Assembly (NCBI GenBank): GCA_021155145.1
Contig: JAJNPX010000199.1
Coordinates: forward strand, 1 to 8,120
Length of the DNA: 8,120 bases
Origin: Acidisarcina sp.
GTDB taxonomy: Bacteria; Acidobacteriota; Blastocatellia; Pyrinomonadales; Pyrinomonadaceae
Direction of reading: 5' to 3'
Within the stretch, counting starts at the first letter, position 1. Each line of letters begins with the position of its first letter. The position numbers and the translations under genes were made by a program. Under the pieces are notes generated by a model. It did not search any database and was not told the origin of the DNA. It saw nothing but the letters and a program-made list of their open reading frames with translations. Shown in pieces: positions 5,397 to 8,120 of the stretch.

Positions 5397-6362
5397 ATGA
5401 GTCTATCTCGTTTAGGGGTATTGTTTTTGATCGCAGCGAGTGTGCTTGTAAGTTCAAGCTGCGGCTATTACAGCCGGATAATGTCGCGAAAGGATCTGGT
5501 GGACGGTTCGCTGGCATATCGCGAACGTAAGTTTTCGGAGGCGGAAGAGCTATTTAGAAGGGCAGCGTCGCGGGACCCGGACGGATCTACCCTGGAGGGA
5601 AAGACGGCTCAGGTATTTTTGGCCAGAACCCTTCATTCGCAATTTATTGGTAATCGCCAGGACACTTCAAAGGCAGAAGCGGCGATCGCCGAGTATAAGA
5701 AGGCTTTGTCGCTAAATCCAAATGACCAAAGCTCATACAAGGCGGTGGCGAGCCTCTTGGAGAATCTCCAGAAACAGGATGAATGGCAGAAATGGGTAAG
5801 CGAGCGTTCGACGAATGCCTCGATCGAACCCCAGTATCGGGCTGAGGCATTGACTGCCCTGGCCGCCCGCCAGAACACCTGTGCCAACGAGATCAGCGAT
5901 ACTCAGGCAACGAAAAAGACCGTCAAAGATCCTGACGGCAAGGATGCTTATCAGTTCGTCAAACCGGCCGATCAGGCCCAGTTCGAGCAAATGAAGCAGT
6001 GCATTTCAAAGGGAACGGAGCTGATCGGCCAGGCGATGGCGGTGGAACCGGATGCGGTAAAGAACGCGCCTACGACCGACCTGAAATCGTTGACCGACGC
6101 TCAGTTGAAAGAGCTTCAAGAGCTGATCAAGATCTTTGAATCTGCTCGGTCGTATCGGGCGAGCTTGACGATCCAGGCCTCGCGTCTTGCGGAGATGGAG
6201 GGCCGTACAGCAGATCGGGATTCCCTGAAGAGCCAGGCCGACGAATATCGAAAGCAGTACTCGGATCTGGGTGAGGTAACCCGAAACATTCAAACCGAGA
6301 TAGAGACCAGGATCGCTGCTGCCGAAGCGAATGCTAACGCAAATGCGAATGCCAAAAAATAG
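5397..6362 (+). CDS. TPR-repeat lipoprotein of the Ton operon, function unknown
   Basis: 321 residues from ATG 5397. An N-terminal signal peptide (1-21, hydrophobic 7-19) ends in VLVSSSC-G. The first cysteine, C22, is a likely lipid attachment site, although Ser replaces the usual Leu three residues before it. TPR-like helix pairs follow at about 33-62 (GSLAYRERKFSEAEELFRRAASRDP) and 93-123 (AEAAIAEYKKALSLNPNDQSSYKAVASLL). A helical middle carries two more cysteines (C162, C202) that could form a disulfide in the periplasm. An Ala/Glu/Arg-rich probable coiled coil spans about 274-313, and the protein ends in Asn-Ala repeats and KK. It is last in the tonB-exbB-exbD-exbD group, so it likely works with that envelope motor, perhaps as a scaffold; this is inference. 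I do not recognise a specific named family beyond TPR. Confidence 0.85.
   Translation: MSLSRLGVLFLIAASVLVSSSCGYYSRIMSRKDLVDGSLAYRERKFSEAEELFRRAASRDPDGSTLEGKTAQVFLARTLHSQFIGNRQDTSKAEAAIAEYKKALSLNPNDQSSYKAVASLLENLQKQDEWQKWVSERSTNASIEPQYRAEALTALAARQNTCANEISDTQATKKTVKDPDGKDAYQFVKPADQAQFEQMKQCISKGTELIGQAMAVEPDAVKNAPTTDLKSLTDAQLKELQELIKIFESARSYRASLTIQASRLAEMEGRTADRDSLKSQADEYRKQYSDLGEVTRNIQTEIETRIAAAEANANANANAKK
6327..6353 (+). repeat. Short (GCN AAY) codon repeat encoding an Ala-Asn tail
   Basis: Nine codons alternate Ala and Asn (A-N-A-N-A-N-A-N-A) just before the KK stop of the lipoprotein. Third positions vary (GCG, GCT, GCA, GCC; AAT, AAC), so this is not a perfect DNA microsatellite. That suggests selection on the protein tail rather than recent slippage. 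Confidence 0.7.
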
Positions 6363-6391
6363 GCCTTAGACCGGGTCCAGAAAGTCGGCGG

Positions 6392-6428
6392 TGCTCGTTT
6401 TAATGAACGAGCATCGCTTTTCTATTTT
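6392..6428 (+). terminator. Rho-independent terminator of the tonB-exbB-exbD operon
   Basis: A perfect 8-bp stem, TGCTCGTT (6392-6399) with AACGAGCA (6406-6413), has a 6-base loop. It is followed by a T-rich tail, TCGCTTTTCTATTTT (6414-6428). It starts 30 bases after the lipoprotein stop and before the rel gene, so it separates the two transcription units. The T-run begins four bases after the stem, slightly displaced from the ideal. Confidence 0.8.
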
Positions 6429-6475
6429 GCGGCCGCCCTTCGCGGAAACGATAGCTATTACCGCCGCCGACAAGC

Positions 6476-6481
6476 TAAAAT
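6476..6481 (+). promoter_or_regulatory. Possible -10 element for rel
   Basis: TAAAAT in the gap after the terminator resembles a sigma-70 -10 hexamer (5 of 6), but no acceptable -35 stands 16-18 bases upstream and it is only 13 bases before the ATG, which would give a nearly leaderless mRNA. rel must have its own promoter if the terminator at 6392-6428 is effective; this is the best but weak candidate. Confidence 0.2.
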
Positions 6482-6494
6482 AGATAAAGGCAGA

Positions 6495-8120
6495 ATGATC
6501 CGAATCGAAGACATCATCGAAAAGGTCGAGAATAATCGCCCCAATCCGGACGTGGAGTTGATCAGGAGGGCGTACCTTTTCTCCGCGCTTCATCATAAGG
6601 GGCAAAAACGTGCTTCGGGCGAACCATACCTCGTTCATCCTTTGGAGGTCGCGGACATTTTAGCGGACATGCGCCTTGACGAGGTGAGCGTGTCGACCGG
6701 ACTGTTGCACGACGTCGTAGAGGACACCCTGGTGGACCTCGAGACCATCCGGTCCTATTTCGGAGAGGAGATAACTCTGCTGGTCGATGGCCTTACAAAG
6801 ATCGCCCACATCAGCGATCTTTCAAAGGAACGTCAGCAGGCCGAGAACGTCCGCAAGATGGTCCTGGCCATGATCACCGACGTCAGGGTCGTTCTGATAA
6901 AGCTCGCCGACCGGCTTCATAACATGCGGACGATGCAGTTTCTCAAGCCGGAGAAACGGGCACGCATCTCACAGGAGACGTTAGATATCTATGCTCCGAT
7001 CGCCCACCGGCTTGGAATGGGTAAGCTCCGCAGCGAACTCGAAGATCTGGCATTCCAGAATCTCTACCCTGACGAATACAGGCGGCTGGCCAAGGACGTT
7101 GACGCACGTCGTCCCGAACTTGAGGCCGCCCTCGCGCGGATCAAGGAGACCATTACCGCGAAACTCCGGGAAAACGATGTTCCGATCGTAGCGATCGAGG
7201 GCCGCGTGAAGCGTCTTTATTCCCTCTGGAAAAAGCTCAAGAAACAAAAAATTACCATCGATCAGGTGTACGATCTAATCGCGACCCGGATCATCACCCC
7301 GAACGAAAGAAAATATTGCTACCTCACGCTAAGCGTCGTCCATGACATCTGGACGCCCGTTCCCGAAAGGTTCAAGGACTGGATAGCCATACCGCGAGAT
7401 AACCTCTACCAGTCGCTCCACACGTCCGTGATCGGCGATGGAGGCCAGCCCTTCGAGGTCCAGATACGTACGGAGGAAATGCACCAGATCGCTGAAGAGG
7501 GCGTGGCGGCCCATTGGAAGTACAAGGAAAAGAAGCTCGGGGCAACCGAAGAGGACGAATCACTGGACGAATTGCGGAAGACGGTCGAAAAGCTTCTTTT
7601 GCCGCTCGTCGAGGATTCTCAGGAGGACGAAGACTCGGAGGATTTCATAGAGTCGCTTAAGCTCGACCTTTATCCCAAAGATGTCTATGCCTTTACGCCG
7701 ATGGGGAAGGTGATCCAATTGCCCCGTGGCGCTACGCCGCTCGATTTTGCATACGCCATCCACTCAGAGGTGGGAGATACCTGTACCGGCGCGAAGATCA
7801 ACGGGCGGATCGTGCCGCTTCGGACCGAACTTCAGAATGGTGACGTAGTCGAGATAATGACCACGGCCAATTCCAAACCCAGCCGCGACTGGCTCAACTA
7901 TGTAGTCACTTCAAAGGCCAGGAACCGGATCCGACACTGGATTTCAGATCAGCAGCGTGCCGATTCGATCGAACTTGGCCGGAAGCTGCTCGAAAAAGAA
8001 GCCGACCGATTCCGTGTACCACATAAGAAGCTGCTCGGGAACGAGACGGAGATGAAGCGGATCGCAAACGAGTACGGATTGGGCCGGCCCGACGACCTAC
8101 TCGCTTCGATCGGGTACGGC
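6495..8120 (+). CDS. rel: Bifunctional (p)ppGpp synthetase/hydrolase, Rel/SpoT family (3' end outside window)
   Basis: 542 codons are present of an expected 720-760. The enzyme makes ppGpp and pppGpp from ATP and GDP/GTP in the stringent response, and also degrades them. The hydrolase HD domain (about 25-180) keeps RASGEPYLVHP (39-49), the LLHDVVEDT box with H72-D73 and E76-D77, and LADRLHNMRT (137-146). The synthetase domain (about 232-345) keeps EGRVKRLYSLWKK (235-247) and RFKDWIAIPRDNLYQSLHTSV (292-312). The RFKD basic motif is typical of bifunctional Rel/SpoT rather than synthetase-only RelA, which has ExDD. VQIRTEEMHQIAEEGVAAHWKYK follows (322-344). An acidic linker (350-385) leads to the TGS domain (about 391-457). 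The helical, zinc-finger and ACT parts lie past the window. ATG 6495 has AAAGG (6486-6490) 4 bases upstream. It forms a separate transcription unit after the terminator. Confidence 0.95.
   Translation, partial: MIRIEDIIEKVENNRPNPDVELIRRAYLFSALHHKGQKRASGEPYLVHPLEVADILADMRLDEVSVSTGLLHDVVEDTLVDLETIRSYFGEEITLLVDGLTKIAHISDLSKERQQAENVRKMVLAMITDVRVVLIKLADRLHNMRTMQFLKPEKRARISQETLDIYAPIAHRLGMGKLRSELEDLAFQNLYPDEYRRLAKDVDARRPELEAALARIKETITAKLRENDVPIVAIEGRVKRLYSLWKKLKKQKITIDQVYDLIATRIITPNERKYCYLTLSVVHDIWTPVPERFKDWIAIPRDNLYQSLHTSVIGDGGQPFEVQIRTEEMHQIAEEGVAAHWKYKEKKLGATEEDESLDELRKTVEKLLLPLVEDSQEDEDSEDFIESLKLDLYPKDVYAFTPMGKVIQLPRGATPLDFAYAIHSEVGDTCTGAKINGRIVPLRTELQNGDVVEIMTTANSKPSRDWLNYVVTSKARNRIRHWISDQQRADSIELGRKLLEKEADRFRVPHKKLLGNETEMKRIANEYGLGRPDDLLASIGYG

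Noticed and set aside
6429..6449. G+C-rich palindrome GCGGCCGC and a CCGC/GCGG small stem after the operon terminator
   Set aside because: Short and without any following T-run or conserved site pattern; likely chance in G+C-rich DNA.

Overview
The window looks like an ordinary chromosomal segment of a Gram-negative (diderm) bacterium of medium-high G+C. A TonB/ExbB/ExbD energy-transduction set and a signal-peptide lipoprotein indicate an outer membrane. The GGVLNGKA-type TonB C-terminal domain, the secD-secF-tonB-exbB-exbD-exbD order and an Asn-Ala tail on the lipoprotein all remind me of Acidobacteriota, perhaps Blastocatellia/Pyrinomonadales. That placement is inference from remembered family features and was not tested. 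Every gene found lies on the + strand. I saw no mobile element, CRISPR array, tRNA or rRNA.

Layout: (1) 1-2155: the 3' part of secD followed by complete secF, the membrane subunits that help the Sec translocon complete protein export using the proton motive force. (2) 2156-2649: a non-coding gap of 494 bases, AT-richer than its flanks. It starts with a very good match to an ECF-sigma (sigma-E type) promoter, GGAACTT-N16-TCTAA, and also holds a plausible sigma-70-type promoter. (3) 2650-6362: an apparent operon of tonB, exbB/tolQ, two different exbD/tolR genes and a TPR lipoprotein. It is punctuated by RNA hairpins before exbB and before the lipoprotein gene, and it ends in a good rho-independent terminator at 6392-6428. 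(4) 6495-8120: the first 542 codons of a bifunctional (p)ppGpp synthetase/hydrolase (Rel/SpoT family), running off the window.

How it works together: ExbB with the two ExbD proteins should form a proton-driven stator-like motor in the inner membrane. TonB (membrane anchor, Pro-rich stalk, C-terminal domain) would carry that energy across the periplasm to outer-membrane receptors. The TPR lipoprotein is co-transcribed by position and probably serves the same envelope machine or a cell-envelope scaffold, but its function is not known from sequence. SecDF upstream also uses the proton motive force, so the first 6.4 kb is an envelope-biogenesis block. If the ECF promoter is real, the Ton block would be coupled to envelope stress or an anti-sigma-regulated signal. 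That regulatory link and the long tonB leader are the least explained parts of the window. I did not find a clearly new biological system; the core genes are recognisable housekeeping families.
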